From: Phycisphaerales bacterium
GTDB lineage: Bacteria > Planctomycetota > Phycisphaerae > Phycisphaerales > UBA1924
Reading direction: 5' to 3'
Assembly: GCA_020847175.1 (NCBI GenBank)
Contig: JADLCM010000016.1
Location: 1-64,000 of the forward strand
DNA length: 64,000 nucleotides
How positions within the stretch are numbered: position 1 is the stretch's first letter; each line of letters opens with the position of its first letter. The notes under the pieces are model-generated. The model saw only the letters and a list, made by a program, of their open reading frames with translations, made no database searches and was not told the DNA's origin. Made by a program: the position numbers and the translations under genes. Shown piece by piece: positions 34,875 to 43,865 of this stretch.

Positions 34875-35906
34875 ATGCGACGCAATGGTTGGACGGCTTT
34901 GGCGGCGGGTCTCGTTGTTTCTTCGACGGCGCTCGCCGGCGAGCCCCCCATTCCCGCCAAGTACGTGAGCAAGGACACCGCGATTGTCGCCCGCATCGCG
35001 CTGGGCGATCTCACCAGCCAGAAGATCCAGGACACCGTCACCGCCCTCGTCGACACCGCCGCACTTGAGCAGGCGGGCTTCGAGGGTGACCCCATGGAGC
35101 CCTTCCAGCAGATCATGGGCCAGATGATGATGGTCCAGGGCTTCACCAGCAGCATGATCGGCATGGGCGCCACCAGCCTCAACATGAGCATCGTGCCTCC
35201 GGAGGAGGAATACGCCCAGCCCGGCGTCAGCCTCTTCCTCCCCGTCAGCAACGCCGACAACGGCAAGCAGCTCGCCCAGATGTTCCAGGCCTTCGGCATG
35301 ACCGGCAACGTCGAGGATAACGGCGGCCAGCACTGGGTCTCCCTCGCCGTCCCCGGCACCGAAGCCCCCGCCGAGGGCGGCGACGGCGCAGGCGCAGCCC
35401 GGTTCAACTCCGGCCTCGAGTCCATGGGCGCCGCCTCGATCTCCTTCATCGTGATCCCCGTGGAGAAGATCCGCGGCCAGATTCTCGAAAACCTCGGAGA
35501 CGAAAACGAAGAAGCCAAGGCGGTGGGCGAGGCTGTCGCCAACGCCAACTGGGTCGGCCTCACCCTCACCATCGGCAGCAAGCCGCAGATCGTCATGAGC
35601 GTGGACCTCCCCGACGAGAAGGCTCAGAAGGCCCTCAGCGGCGCGTGGGACAAGTTCACCGGCGAACTCGTCGCCAAGGCCAAGGAGGCCGAGGCCGACG
35701 AAGAGCACATGGCCGAGTGGCCCGAGGGCATGCCCAAGCCCACCGAAATCGCCAAGACCGTCGGCAAGTACATGTCCATGGAGAAGAAGGGCAACTCCCT
35801 CGTCATGGTCCTCGACTCCGCCGAGCTCCGTCAGATCACCACGTGGATGATCGTCGGCGCAGACGCCATGGGCATCAACCCTATGGAGATGATGGGCGGC
35901 ATGTGA
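34875..35906 (+). CDS. Secreted protein of unknown function, Met-rich
   Basis: The 343-residue protein has a signal peptide ending STALAGE. The mature protein is acidic, with Met-rich stretches (QQIMGQMMMVQGFTSSMIGM and MGINPMEMMGGM at the C-terminus). Its order of segments (DTAIVARIALGDL, GVSLFLPVSNADNGKQLAQ, WVGLTLTIGSKPQIVMSVDL) suggests a repeated alpha/beta fold. AAAGGATGA precedes the ATG. A strong hairpin terminator follows. The family is not recognised; Met-rich tails sometimes bind copper, but that is only a possibility here. Confidence 0.75.
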   Translation: MRRNGWTALAAGLVVSSTALAGEPPIPAKYVSKDTAIVARIALGDLTSQKIQDTVTALVDTAALEQAGFEGDPMEPFQQIMGQMMMVQGFTSSMIGMGATSLNMSIVPPEEEYAQPGVSLFLPVSNADNGKQLAQMFQAFGMTGNVEDNGGQHWVSLAVPGTEAPAEGGDGAGAARFNSGLESMGAASISFIVIPVEKIRGQILENLGDENEEAKAVGEAVANANWVGLTLTIGSKPQIVMSVDLPDEKAQKALSGAWDKFTGELVAKAKEAEADEEHMAEWPEGMPKPTEIAKTVGKYMSMEKKGNSLVMVLDSAELRQITTWMIVGADAMGINPMEMMGGM

Positions 35907-35960
35907 TCGCCCGCCCTGAGCCCATCGCGCAGATCGCGTGACACACGTCAGGAGATGAAC

Positions 35961-35995
35961 ACGGGGCGGGCCGCTCGGCTCGCCCCGTTCTCATT
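35961..35995. terminator. Bidirectional hairpin terminator
   Basis: ACGGGGCG and CGCCCCGT form an 8-bp stem, extended by GGCC/GGCT inside, followed on the plus strand by TCTCATT. It lies between the convergent genes ending at 35906 and 36018 and can serve both. Confidence 0.65.
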
Positions 35996-36017
35996 CCATC
36001 ACCCGGCGCCGGGCCTC

Positions 36018-37004
36018 TCACCACGCAAACGACGCAGGGTCGAACGTCGCGCCCTTCGGCACGTACAGCAGGTCGTACCGCTGCTCGTGGGTGCCCTTCT
36101 CGTCGTACCGACCGCCCGTCTGCCGCACCATCCCGCCCTCGACCGGGCGCACGAACATGCTCACGCGCGACTCAACACCCATCGGGCCGTGAACTTCCCC
36201 CTCGAACCAGACCCCTCCCTCCTTCGGCCTTCCGACAAACCGCGTGTACCGGCCGCTGGGCTCGACCCAGATCTGGACCCACACCCCCTCGGCCTGGTCG
36301 TAGTAGTTCCAGCTCTCGCCCGTGTTCCCCCCTATGTCGGTCCCTTGTTCATGTATCGCCGCCCCGCCCATGCGCACCTCGAGCGTGTTCGACCCCGCCC
36401 GCCCCTCTCGGCTGTACACATCCCACTCCCCCTTCCAGAAGAGCAGCGCCTTCTCCGGGGGCGCCTTCACCACCTCGTCAACGAACTTCAGCAGGTCGCT
36501 CCAGCGCGCATCCTCATGGAGCGACGCGAGGTCTCCATCGTTCGCGATCTGGGCCTTGCCGCGCATGCCGGTGAGCACCGCCCGGTGAAGCATCTCAAAG
36601 GCGTGGTCCTTCTCGCCCTTGAGCGCGTACGCGCACCCGGCGTTGTAGATCGCCAGGAACCGCGTCTGGCCGGTCGCCAGTTTCGCCGCTTTCAGGTGCG
36701 CCTCGAGCGCCTCGTCAATCTCCCCCCGCATGTGCAGGCAATACCCGAGCCCGAACCACGCCTGCCCGTTGCCCGGCGCCTTCGTCACCAGCCCTTTGAA
36801 GGCCGCCTCCGCCTCCGTCAACTTCTGCTGGTTCATCAGGGCCAGCGCGCGGTTCACCTCCTCCTGCACCGAAGGTTCCGCCGCCGGCTGGCTGCCCGGC
36901 GCGGGCGCATCGCCCGCCGCGTTCACCGGCTGCCCAGGCGCGCCGGCCCCCGCCAGGGCCATCGCGCCGACGATGCACGTCCGACAGATCAACGCTCGTT
37001 TCAC
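36018..37004 (-). CDS. Secreted TPR protein with a DUF1579-like C-terminal domain
   Basis: The 328-residue protein has a signal peptide (ALAGAGAPGQ). Residues about 45-150 are TPR repeats (EEVNRALALMNQQKLTEAEA, GNGQAWFGLGYCLHMRGEID, RFLAIYNAGCAYALKGEKD). The C-terminal half is a beta-rich DUF1579-like domain with ALLFWKGEWDVY, YTRFVGRPKEGGVWFEGEV and SMFVRPVEGGMVRQTG. A periplasmic scaffold or binding role is likely. The start is the GTG at 37004 with GGAG seven bases upstream. Confidence 0.78.
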   Translation of the reverse strand: MKRALICRTCIVGAMALAGAGAPGQPVNAAGDAPAPGSQPAAEPSVQEEVNRALALMNQQKLTEAEAAFKGLVTKAPGNGQAWFGLGYCLHMRGEIDEALEAHLKAAKLATGQTRFLAIYNAGCAYALKGEKDHAFEMLHRAVLTGMRGKAQIANDGDLASLHEDARWSDLLKFVDEVVKAPPEKALLFWKGEWDVYSREGRAGSNTLEVRMGGAAIHEQGTDIGGNTGESWNYYDQAEGVWVQIWVEPSGRYTRFVGRPKEGGVWFEGEVHGPMGVESRVSMFVRPVEGGMVRQTGGRYDEKGTHEQRYDLLYVPKGATFDPASFAW

Positions 37005-37090
37005 ACCGCACTCCTTGAGCTTGGCTCACGCCCGCCCCTGCGCCGCCAGTGTACCGGCCCGCGCCTCCGCGAACAGCCCTCCCGCCCCGC

Positions 37091-37096
37091 TATGCT
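37091..37096 (+). promoter_or_regulatory. Candidate -10 box of the aldo/keto reductase gene
   Basis: TATGCT lies 21 bases before the ATG at 37118. An AATAGGAG ribosome site between the two leaves a short but normal leader. Confidence 0.45.
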
Positions 37097-37117
37097 GCGC
37101 GAATAGGAGCCTCATCC

Positions 37118-38203
37118 ATGCCCCTCACCGACTACCGCACCCTCGGCCGCTCCGGGCTCCGCGTCAGCCCCTTCTGCCTCGGCGCCATGACCTTCGGTCA
37201 GGAGTGGGGCTTCGGCGCGACCGTAGAAGACTCCTACGCCGTCATCGACGCCTACATCGCCCGGGGCGGCAACTTCATCGACACCGCCAACGTCTACACC
37301 CACGGGCATTCCGAGCAGATCATCGGCGACCACGTCGGGCGCATCCCCGCCCGCCGCGACCGCGTCGTCCTCGCCACCAAGTTCATGGGCAACATGTACC
37401 CCGGCGACCCCAACGGCGGCGGCGCCAGCCGCAAGGCCGTCCGCAATGCCTGCGAGCAGAGCCTTCGGCGCCTCCAGACCGATCACATCGACCTCTACCT
37501 CGCCCATTTCTGGGACCGGCACACCCCCATCGACGAAATGATGCGCGCCGTCGATGAGCTCGTGCAGGCGGGCAAAATCCGCTACTTCGGTTTCAGCGAT
37601 CACCCCGCATGGGTCTGCGTCATGGCCCAGTACGAAGCCATCTTCCGCAACTGGACGCCCGGCGTCGCCCTCCAGATCGAATACTCGCTCATCGAACGCA
37701 CCGTCGAGAACGACCTCATCCCAATGGCCCGCGCCACGGGCATGGGCGTCACGCCCTGGAGCCCCCTCAAGGGCGGCCTCCTCACCGGCAAGTACACCCG
37801 CGCGAGTCTCCCCAAGCCCGGCGAAGCCCGCTTCAAGGAAGACTCCAAGCACCTGAACGATCGCAACTTCGCCATCATCGAAACGCTCCTCGCCGTCGCG
37901 CGCGAGGTCGGCTGCTCCCCCGCCCAGGCGGCGCTCGCATGGGTCCGGGCCCGCCCCGGCGTTTCGAGCGTCATCATCGGCGCCCGCACCGTGCACCAGC
38001 TCGAAGACAACCTCAAGGCCCTTGACATCGCGCTCACTCCGGATCAATCGGCCCGCCTCGACCACGTCAGCGCCCCGGCGCGCGTCTTCCCGCACGAGTT
38101 TCTCGACCTCGTGCAGACCGCGATCCAGAACGGCGCCACCATCAACGGGGTGCGATCCGACGCCTGGCCTCTCTCACCCAGGACCGACGCCGAACGCTGG
38201 TGA
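37118..38203 (+). CDS. Aldo/keto reductase
   Basis: The 361-residue protein is an NADPH-dependent TIM-barrel oxidoreductase of the YajO/Gfo-like AKR group. Catalytic residues are visible: Asp and Tyr in NFIDTANVYTHGHSE, Lys in VVLATKF and His in IDLYLAHFWD. The cofactor phosphate site is GVSSVIIGARTVHQLEDNL. LQIEYSLIER and GVTPWSPLKGGLLTGKY are family segments. The substrate is unknown. AATAGGAG ends ten bases before the ATG. An earlier in-frame start at 37049 would overlap the promoter box. Confidence 0.93.
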   Translation: MPLTDYRTLGRSGLRVSPFCLGAMTFGQEWGFGATVEDSYAVIDAYIARGGNFIDTANVYTHGHSEQIIGDHVGRIPARRDRVVLATKFMGNMYPGDPNGGGASRKAVRNACEQSLRRLQTDHIDLYLAHFWDRHTPIDEMMRAVDELVQAGKIRYFGFSDHPAWVCVMAQYEAIFRNWTPGVALQIEYSLIERTVENDLIPMARATGMGVTPWSPLKGGLLTGKYTRASLPKPGEARFKEDSKHLNDRNFAIIETLLAVAREVGCSPAQAALAWVRARPGVSSVIIGARTVHQLEDNLKALDIALTPDQSARLDHVSAPARVFPHEFLDLVQTAIQNGATINGVRSDAWPLSPRTDAERW

Positions 38204-38364
38204 CCCGCCGTGCGCTCCGCCCGTCCCGTCTCGGGTGGTGGCGCTCCGCACGCCCCTCTCTCCCCACGCCCTTCACGCCCGGCATTTCGTCGCGCACATA
38301 CCACCCGCGCGCGCAACGTCGCGGTCATGCGTGCTTTCCCTCTTGCATCCACGCCGCGGCGCGC

Positions 38365-38370
38365 GACACT
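38365..38370 (+). promoter_or_regulatory. Candidate -10 box (leaderless GTG)
   Basis: GACACT is followed by six bases and the GTG at 38377, the same geometry as seen at 43855-43866. Confidence 0.3.
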
Positions 38371-38376
38371 CCTCCC

Positions 38377-39120
38377 GTGATCGCCCCCCCGACCAGTCCT
38401 GCACCACCCTCTCCGTTCCCCGCCCCCACGGAGAGCGCGCCCGAGCCATCTTCGACCGCCCGCGGCGCCCCCCGCCCCGCCGGCCTCGATCACCTCAGCT
38501 CCGACCTGCTCGACGGCCTCGAAATCGCACAGGTCGCGCGCAACCACGATCTCACCCTCCTCGCCCTCCTCGAACTCCTCGCTCGACCCGAGGTCGCCGC
38601 ACGCCTCGCCGCGCTCCGCGACGCGGCACACCTGCGCCTCGAACTCATGGCCCTCGACGCCCGCGCCACCGCGATCGCCGCACTCAAGCGGCTCTGCTTC
38701 TCACCCTCCGACGACATCGCCCGCCGCGCGGCCTCCTCACTTCTCCGTGCCGCCGCGGCGCCGCTCCCGCCCTCGGGCGTTTCTTCCCCCGACCGCTCTC
38801 CCCCTGAGAAGCCCCACCCCAGGCCGTGCCCGACCGCTGATGCGGAATCGCCACCCGCGCCCGCAGTCCCCGGTGCAACTCCCGCCGATCCCCCCTCATG
38901 TGCGCACGCGCCGGAACCGCCCACGAACCGGGGTCACGAGGCGGTCGCTGACTCGCCCGCGCCGTCCGACGTTTCCTTCGTGTCACCGTGCGCCTGCCGG
39001 TGCTCGCGCGTCACGCGCGGCTCATCCGATAGCGCAGTTCCACATCCTCTCCGACCGCCCGGGCCCGCACCAGCGAGAAGCGCCGCGCCTGGCCCAGCGA
39101 GGGCACCGCGAGCCCCATGA
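38377..39120 (+). CDS. Hypothetical helical protein with Pro-rich flanks
   Basis: The predicted 247-residue protein has a protein-like core at residues about 35-125 (SDLLDGLEIAQVARNHDLTL, then three alpha-helical heptad-rich stretches). This resembles small helix-turn-helix proteins of planctomycetes. The N- and C-terminal parts are Pro/Ala-rich. The last 110 bases overlap the 3' end of ribD on the opposite strand, so the real stop may be affected by frame uncertainty. The GTG start is inferred from the -10-like box. Moderate to low confidence that it is expressed. Confidence 0.45.
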   Translation: MIAPPTSPAPPSPFPAPTESAPEPSSTARGAPRPAGLDHLSSDLLDGLEIAQVARNHDLTLLALLELLARPEVAARLAALRDAAHLRLELMALDARATAIAALKRLCFSPSDDIARRAASSLLRAAAAPLPPSGVSSPDRSPPEKPHPRPCPTADAESPPAPAVPGATPADPPSCAHAPEPPTNRGHEAVADSPAPSDVSFVSPCACRCSRVTRGSSDSAVPHPLRPPGPAPARSAAPGPARAPRAP

Positions 39121-40144
39121 GGGCCGGGCGCGCGCGATCATCCGCCAGAAGCATCGGCGCCACGTACACCCGCAGTTCATCGACCAGGTCGCCCGCGATC
39201 AGCGAGCCCAGCAGCGCCGCCCCCGATTCGACGAGCACCGTGCTCACCCCGTAGTGGCTGACGAGCGTGCGCAGCAGCAGGCCGAGGTCCACGCGGTCAT
39301 CCAGCCGCGTCGGCACGCCCATCACCTCCACCCCGGCCTCCTCCAGCGCGGTCCGCCGGTCCAGCGCGATGTGCGCGACCGCCATCGACTTGTCGCACGC
39401 GACCGTCGTCGGCGTCGCCCTCGCGGTCCGCGCCAGCCTCGACCCCGGGGGCAGGTCAAGGTGCGTGTCCACGATCACCCGGCGCGCCACCCGCCGCACC
39501 TTCACGTCCCGCGCCGTCAGCAGCGGATCATCCGCAAGCACCGTGCCGATGCCCGTCAGAATCGCATCGACCCGCCCGCGCAGTTCATGCACTCGCCCGC
39601 GGCTCTGCGAGTTCGAGATCCACTGCGACTCGCCTGTCCGCGTCGCAATTCGTCCGTCGATCGTCTGCGCCCACTTCGCAATCACCCAAGGCAGCCCCGT
39701 CGTCACGCGCTTGATGAACGCATCGCTCAATCGCGTCGCGCCCGGGCTCGCATACGAGAGGTCGCACGCGATGCCCGCCTCGCGCAGCACCCCCGCGCCC
39801 CCGCGCCCCTTCGGGTGCGGGTCGGGCCGCGCATACACCACGCGCCCGATCCCCGCCGCCGAGATCGCCGCGCAGCACGAGCCCCGCTTCCCCGTCCCGT
39901 GGCACGGCTCGAGCGTGATGTACAGCGTCGCCCCGCGCACATCCGCCCCGGCGGCGCGGCACGCCTCCAACGCGTCCACCTCCGCGTGCGCCCCGCCGAA
40001 CACCCGGTGGTGCCCCATGCCCAGGATCACGCCGTCCCGCGCAATCACCGCGCCCACCATCGGGTTCGGCTCCACACGTCCGAACCCGCGCGCCCCGAGT
40101 CGGGCCGCGAGGTCCAGCATCACACCATCGCGCGCTTCGGCCAC
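39011..40144 (-). CDS. ribD: Bifunctional riboflavin biosynthesis protein RibD
   Basis: RibD deaminates and then reduces the pyrimidine intermediate of riboflavin synthesis. The 377-residue protein has the deaminase zinc motifs GGAHAEVDAL and LEPCHGTGKRGSCC near residues 60-100. The reductase domain carries KWAQTIDGRIATRTGESQW, DAILTGIGTVLADDP and VLVESGAALLGSLI. The start is the GTG at 40144, five bases after a TACATT box, which gives the normal family length; an ATG 28 codons upstream adds only a basic stretch. Other rib genes are absent here. Confidence 0.93.
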   Translation of the reverse strand: MAEARDGVMLDLAARLGARGFGRVEPNPMVGAVIARDGVILGMGHHRVFGGAHAEVDALEACRAAGADVRGATLYITLEPCHGTGKRGSCCAAISAAGIGRVVYARPDPHPKGRGGAGVLREAGIACDLSYASPGATRLSDAFIKRVTTGLPWVIAKWAQTIDGRIATRTGESQWISNSQSRGRVHELRGRVDAILTGIGTVLADDPLLTARDVKVRRVARRVIVDTHLDLPPGSRLARTARATPTTVACDKSMAVAHIALDRRTALEEAGVEVMGVPTRLDDRVDLGLLLRTLVSHYGVSTVLVESGAALLGSLIAGDLVDELRVYVAPMLLADDRARPALMGLAVPSLGQARRFSLVRARAVGEDVELRYRMSRA

Positions 40145-40149
40145 GACCC

Positions 40150-40155
40150 AATGTA
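40150..40155 (-). promoter_or_regulatory. -10 box giving a leaderless ribD start
   Basis: TACATT is followed by GGGTC and the GTG at 40144. It lies in the 49-bp gap after the small upstream gene, so ribD probably has its own promoter. Confidence 0.45.
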
Positions 40156-40193
40156 GGGGCCGCGCCCGCGAGCGGTTCCGCCGGCCCCCGGAC

Positions 40194-40475
40194 CTACGGC
40201 ATCGCGTAGTACCCGCCCCCGAGGTCACGGATCCGCCCCTGGCGTGCCAACTCCTGCCACACCTCGCGCGGGAACTGGTCCGGCGGACGGATGCCCATCC
40301 CCGAGGCCGACCTGCCGCCCGTCATGGGCTTCGACGCCCCGAGGCTCGACTCGCGGTCGAGCACCGTCAGCTTGTACCGCTTCTTGAACGCCCCGAAGGC
40401 GCTCTTGAGCACATCCGCCGGCGGGGGCGCGGGCGCTCCGCCTGCACTCTCCGGCGTCGGGGTGGGTTCGCTCAT
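40194..40475 (-). CDS. Small conserved-looking hypothetical protein
   Basis: The 93-residue protein has a Pro-rich N-terminus and a compact basic core (LKSAFGAFKKRYKLTVLDRE, then PPDQFPREVWQELARQGRI). It shows no signal or membrane segment. Its ATG overlaps the stop of the upstream lipoprotein gene (ATGA), which strongly supports translation and places it in that operon. Function unknown. Confidence 0.7.
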   Translation of the reverse strand: MSEPTPTPESAGGAPAPPPADVLKSAFGAFKKRYKLTVLDRESSLGASKPMTGGRSASGMGIRPPDQFPREVWQELARQGRIRDLGGGYYAMP

Positions 40476-41389
40476 GGGGTGCTCCCGGGCGGAACTTCGC
40501 CCGCCGCTCGCTCATCCACAGACCGAATCTCCTTCACCCGCAGCGTGCGGACGAGAAGATCGAAATCGAAGACCTGCGGCTTTGGACGCCGCGCCGAGTT
40601 CTCACCCTCGCGGATGTCCAGGATCACTTCCGCCTCAAGCGCCGGCATGTCGATCACCACCCGCGAGGCCAGCGTCGGCGGCACTCCGCCCCCGTCGGCC
40701 CGGACATTCTGGTGCGCGCTCAGTTCGGCCCGCGCCACCAGCCTCCCCGACTCATCGAGCAGTTCGATGCGCTCGGGCTCGAAGGTGACGGGGTTCACCT
40801 CGATCCGGCGCGTGCCCCAGCGGGCAGGCGCATCGATGCGCACGCGCCGCCCGTCATCGCTCCAACTCGTCACGCCCCGCCCTTCCGGAAGGCCCGTGAT
40901 GCCGATGAGTTCCAGGAGATCCAGCGGGTGGACGGGCATGCCGAGCCGGGCGGATGTTTCCCGCGTCGCCTTGTCCATCGCGCCCACCAGCGCGAACTCC
41001 TGCCCGTCCTCCAGCGTGTTGATCCACCAGTACCGTCGCGCGTCGCACCCAAGGTACAGGTACATCCGGTCGACGTACGCCCCGATCGAAAGCAGCATCT
41101 GGTCCGGCAGCACGATCTGCAGGTACCCTTCGCCCTGCTCGTTCACGCGCTTCCCGTTTTCGTCCCGGGCGCTGAACCGCACCGTCGATCGCGCCCACAG
41201 CCGCTTCAACCGACCCGTCCGCGCGTTGTACGCGCCGGCCACGACCTCGTACCCGGGTACAGGATCGCGCGGCGTCTGCGGCGCCGGCGCCTTCGTCGTC
41301 TGGCAACCCGCAAGCGGGAGCAGCAATGAGATCAACAGCCCGACGCACGCACCCCGCGGCACGCGGCATCCCGCCCGGCGCCGCCTCAC
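40472..41389 (-). CDS. Lipoprotein, possibly LolA/LolB-like
   Basis: The 305-residue protein has a lipobox LPLAGC near residue 29. The mature domain (LWARSTVRFSARDENGKR, EGYLQIVLPDQMLLSIGAYV, YLYLGCDARRYWWINTLEDG) has the strand order of LolA/LolB-type lipoprotein carriers, an unclosed beta barrel, but no diagnostic residue was identified. It starts at the GTG at 41389, whose GTGA overlaps the upstream stop, and ends in an ATGA overlap with the next gene. The three genes form a tight operon. Confidence 0.78.
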   Translation of the reverse strand: MRRRRAGCRVPRGACVGLLISLLLPLAGCQTTKAPAPQTPRDPVPGYEVVAGAYNARTGRLKRLWARSTVRFSARDENGKRVNEQGEGYLQIVLPDQMLLSIGAYVDRMYLYLGCDARRYWWINTLEDGQEFALVGAMDKATRETSARLGMPVHPLDLLELIGITGLPEGRGVTSWSDDGRRVRIDAPARWGTRRIEVNPVTFEPERIELLDESGRLVARAELSAHQNVRADGGGVPPTLASRVVIDMPALEAEVILDIREGENSARRPKPQVFDFDLLVRTLRVKEIRSVDERAAGEVPPGSTP

Positions 41390-41886
41390 GCCGGCCCCCC
41401 TTCGATCACCTGCCCCAGTTGGTCGATCACCTCGTTCAGCCGTGCCTCGTCCAGCCCCGGGTCGCGCACCTCGATCAGCGGCGCTTCATCCTCGCCCGCG
41501 CGCCGCACGCGCAGCCCGCCGCGGACCCCGGGCTCCGGTTTCAGCAGGCGCCGGCGAACCAGGAGCAGCGCCAGCACGTACGCGAACGCCTGTCGCCCCG
41601 GCTCGGTCGCCTGCGCGAGTTGCTCGAAAAGGTCGAGGAGTTCGGGGTCCGAGACGAATCGCGTGCCTTTCGCCTCCTGCGGCGGCACCACGCCCTTCCA
41701 CCATCCCACCAGGGTGCCCGCCGGGCGCGCTCCGGCCTCCCACGCCTCGACCGAGAAGTCCCGGCGTTCGACGACGTCGGTCTCGGTGAGCACCGCGATA
41801 TACGGCTCGCCGACCGCGAGTTCGCGGCCTGTCGCGGCACACCGGCGGGTCAGCCGCGCAATCTCGAAAGGGGCTGGGTTGGCCAT
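41386..41886 (-). CDS. Hypothetical protein, first gene of the lipoprotein operon
   Basis: The 166-residue protein begins with a segment containing two cysteine-type or acidic contact motifs (LTRRCAATGRELAVGEPYIA) that recalls a zinc-ribbon half. It continues with helical FVSDPELLDLFEQLAQATEP and a basic RRRLLKPEP turn. The ATG at 41886 is chosen; the frame is open upstream but Pro/Arg-rich there. A TACAAT box lies 26 bases before it. The stop overlaps the next start. Function unknown. Confidence 0.7.
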   Translation of the reverse strand: MANPAPFEIARLTRRCAATGRELAVGEPYIAVLTETDVVERRDFSVEAWEAGARPAGTLVGWWKGVVPPQEAKGTRFVSDPELLDLFEQLAQATEPGRQAFAYVLALLLVRRRLLKPEPGVRGGLRVRRAGEDEAPLIEVRDPGLDEARLNEVIDQLGQVIEGGPA

Positions 41887-41912
41887 GCGGAGAGTCTCAA
41901 TGGACCGGCGCG

Positions 41913-41918
41913 ATTGTA
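41913..41918 (-). promoter_or_regulatory. Candidate -10 box of the three-gene operon
   Basis: TACAAT on the minus strand ends 26 bases before the ATG at 41886. A normal short leader would result. Confidence 0.45.
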
Positions 41919-42062
41919 CCACCCGTCGAATCCAGACTCCGGGCCGGAGCGAGGCGAAGTCCATGTCGGCATCGATGACCCGCGTGTCATCGGCGCAGCC
42001 GGTCGGCGAGGCGTGGCGCCCCGCCGACGCCTCCTCGAGGTTCGCCCTCCCCGGCAGGTGCG

Positions 42063-42248
42063 ATGAACACCCCTCGGGGTCGGTCGGTGCCGCGGGCGCA
42101 CGAAGATTCGGCGTCATCAGGGGCAACCGCGCGGGAGATCGTGCGTAAGGAACACGAGCAAGGGCGGCTGACCGGCGAAGCACGCGACCAACTCCTGGCC
42201 GTGCTCACCCGGCGCGAGACTCTCAAGAAGGCTCGCGAGCTGCCCTAG
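42063..42248 (+). CDS. Possible small protein
   Basis: A 61-codon frame encodes a charged helix in its second half (ATAREIVRKEHEQGRLTGEA, then QLLAVLTRRETLKKARELP). The composition is protein-like, but the ribosome site is weak (GGCAGG upstream). It lies between the operon at 41.9 kb and the pseudopilin gene. Confidence 0.4.
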   Translation: MNTPRGRSVPRAHEDSASSGATAREIVRKEHEQGRLTGEARDQLLAVLTRRETLKKARELP

Positions 42249-42383
42249 CGACCTGTCGAAGTTCGGGTGTTCCCGGAGAGCCGGGTTCCGACGACAGGCG
42301 GGGGGCCCGGACGGCGTGCGCCGTTCGGGAAGGCTTCGCGTGTCGTGCGCGCCGCGGGTGCGTCGCGTGGAGGGTATCGGTCC

Positions 42384-43484
42384 ATGCAGGGTTCATCGTC
42401 TCGCGTGTCGAATGGTCGCTTCGCCTCGGGGCGCGCGGGCCCCGGGCGCCCGGCGTTTACTCTCATCGAACTGCTCGTGGTGATCGCGATCATCGCGCTG
42501 CTCATCGGCATCCTGCTGCCGGCGCTGGCCCAGGCCCGGCGCGTCACCCGCTCCGCGATCTGCGCATCGAACCTGTCCCAGCTCACCAAGGGCGCCGCGA
42601 GCTATTCGACTGAGTTCCAGGACCGGGTGTTCTCATTCACCTGGAGCGCGACGGCGGGGCGCAGCACGTTCGCCGATCTGGAGAGCCAACGGCGCACGGG
42701 CAGCACGGCATCGTCCTCGGCGCAGGCGATCGACATTCTCCGCCGGCGTGCAGACCGGGAGGACATCGCTCCAATCGCGTCCTGGATCCCCAACGTGCTC
42801 TACTCGCACCTGGTGTTGCAGGACTACCTGGCCAGCCGCCTGCCGGAGAAACTCGTCGTCTGCCCCGAAGACCGCAACCGCCTTCTGTGGCAGGAGAACA
42901 ACGGGCGCCGCTTCGACAACGGCGACTTCCTGCCCGACCAGCCCACCCCCGCCGCCAACACCAAGCGCTGGCCTTACAGCGCCAGTTACATGACCTCGCC
43001 CTCGGCCTATGACTGGTACCAGAGCAGGATCAATATTCCACAGGGCGAGTGGGAACGCAGGGTACTTGAGACCGAGAGCGGAAGGTACCAGACGCACGCG
43101 CTCTCGAAGTTCGGAGGGTTACTGTACGGCGACATCCAGTTCCCGTCGCAGAAGATGGTGCTGGCCGACAGTCACGCCCGACACTTCGGCAAGATCGCCC
43201 TCTACTACGGCTACGACGATGCCAAGCAGCCCATCGGAATGTTCGACGGTTCCGTTGATGTGTATCTTTCAAGCGATTCAAATCGCGGTTGGAATCCCTA
43301 TTTTCAGCGCAACCGGACTTACTTGCGAATTCGGTACACACCCGACTCGTGGGAGCCGCCTTCTCGCAACGGAACCCATGACGCGGTAGACGACGTTCCC
43401 GGCTACTACTTCTGGACCCGCGGCGGGCTGCGCGGCGTCGACTTCGGCGCCCAGGAAATCGACACCGGGCAGCCGTTCCGCTGA
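42384..43484 (+). CDS. Pseudopilin-like protein with prepilin N-terminus
   Basis: The 366-residue protein has a type IV prepilin leader: a 24-residue basic lead, then [23 protein letters not shown], with the glutamate at mature position 5. Prepilin peptidase would cleave just before the Phe. The large C-terminal domain contains the segment [12 protein letters not shown] and resembles the prepilin-associated DUF1559-like proteins abundant in Planctomycetes, which have no clear pilus function. The ATG at 42384 follows GGAGGG by nine bases. A strong hairpin terminator follows 100 bp after the stop. Confidence 0.88.
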   Translation: MQGSSSRVSNGRFASGRAGPGRPAFTLIELLVVIAIIALLIGILLPALAQARRVTRSAICASNLSQLTKGAASYSTEFQDRVFSFTWSATAGRSTFADLESQRRTGSTASSSAQAIDILRRRADREDIAPIASWIPNVLYSHLVLQDYLASRLPEKLVVCPEDRNRLLWQENNGRRFDNGDFLPDQPTPAANTKRWPYSASYMTSPSAYDWYQSRINIPQGEWERRVLETESGRYQTHALSKFGGLLYGDIQFPSQKMVLADSHARHFGKIALYYGYDDAKQPIGMFDGSVDVYLSSDSNRGWNPYFQRNRTYLRIRYTPDSWEPPSRNGTHDAVDDVPGYYFWTRGGLRGVDFGAQEIDTGQPFR

Positions 43485-43583
43485 GCCAAAGCGCCGAGAT
43501 GCTTCCCCCCCCCGAAGGAATCGGTCGATGATGCCCGCCGGTGATCGCGCGACCACGAAACGCACGAAGGCACTCGTCTCTTG

Positions 43584-43615
43584 ACGCACCGACCGCGCCC
43601 GCGCGGTCGGTGTGT
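43584..43615 (+). terminator. Strong hairpin terminator after the pseudopilin gene
   Basis: CACCGACCGCG (43587-43597), loop CCCG and CGCGGTCGGTG (43602-43612) give a perfect 11-bp stem, extendable by a few pairs. The tail GTGCGTTGTC has few Ts. The remaining 43485-43865 gap has no gene. Confidence 0.6.
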
Positions 43616-43854
43616 GCGTTGTCAGGCAGCGCCCCGCGCGAGATGACCCGCACGGCCGGCGCGTGCGGCGGACACCCGGGCAAGGTCGGTTGACGACAGC
43701 GTGCCCAATCGCGGCCCCACCCCCCGCACTGGTTCGCCGAAACCAGCGCGGCTCGCTCGATTCCAGGAGGGCCGGGGGTGCGACGCCCCGGGCGCGTTTG
43801 AGCCCCGGCGGAAGGCAGTGCACCGGCACGCCCGGGGGCTGAGGCCGCACTTGC

Positions 43855-43860
43855 TACACT
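43855..43860 (+). promoter_or_regulatory. -10 box giving a leaderless start
   Basis: TACACT is followed by CGCGC and the ATG at 43866. No ribosome-binding site fits in the five bases. Confidence 0.5.
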
Positions 43861-43865
43861 CGCGC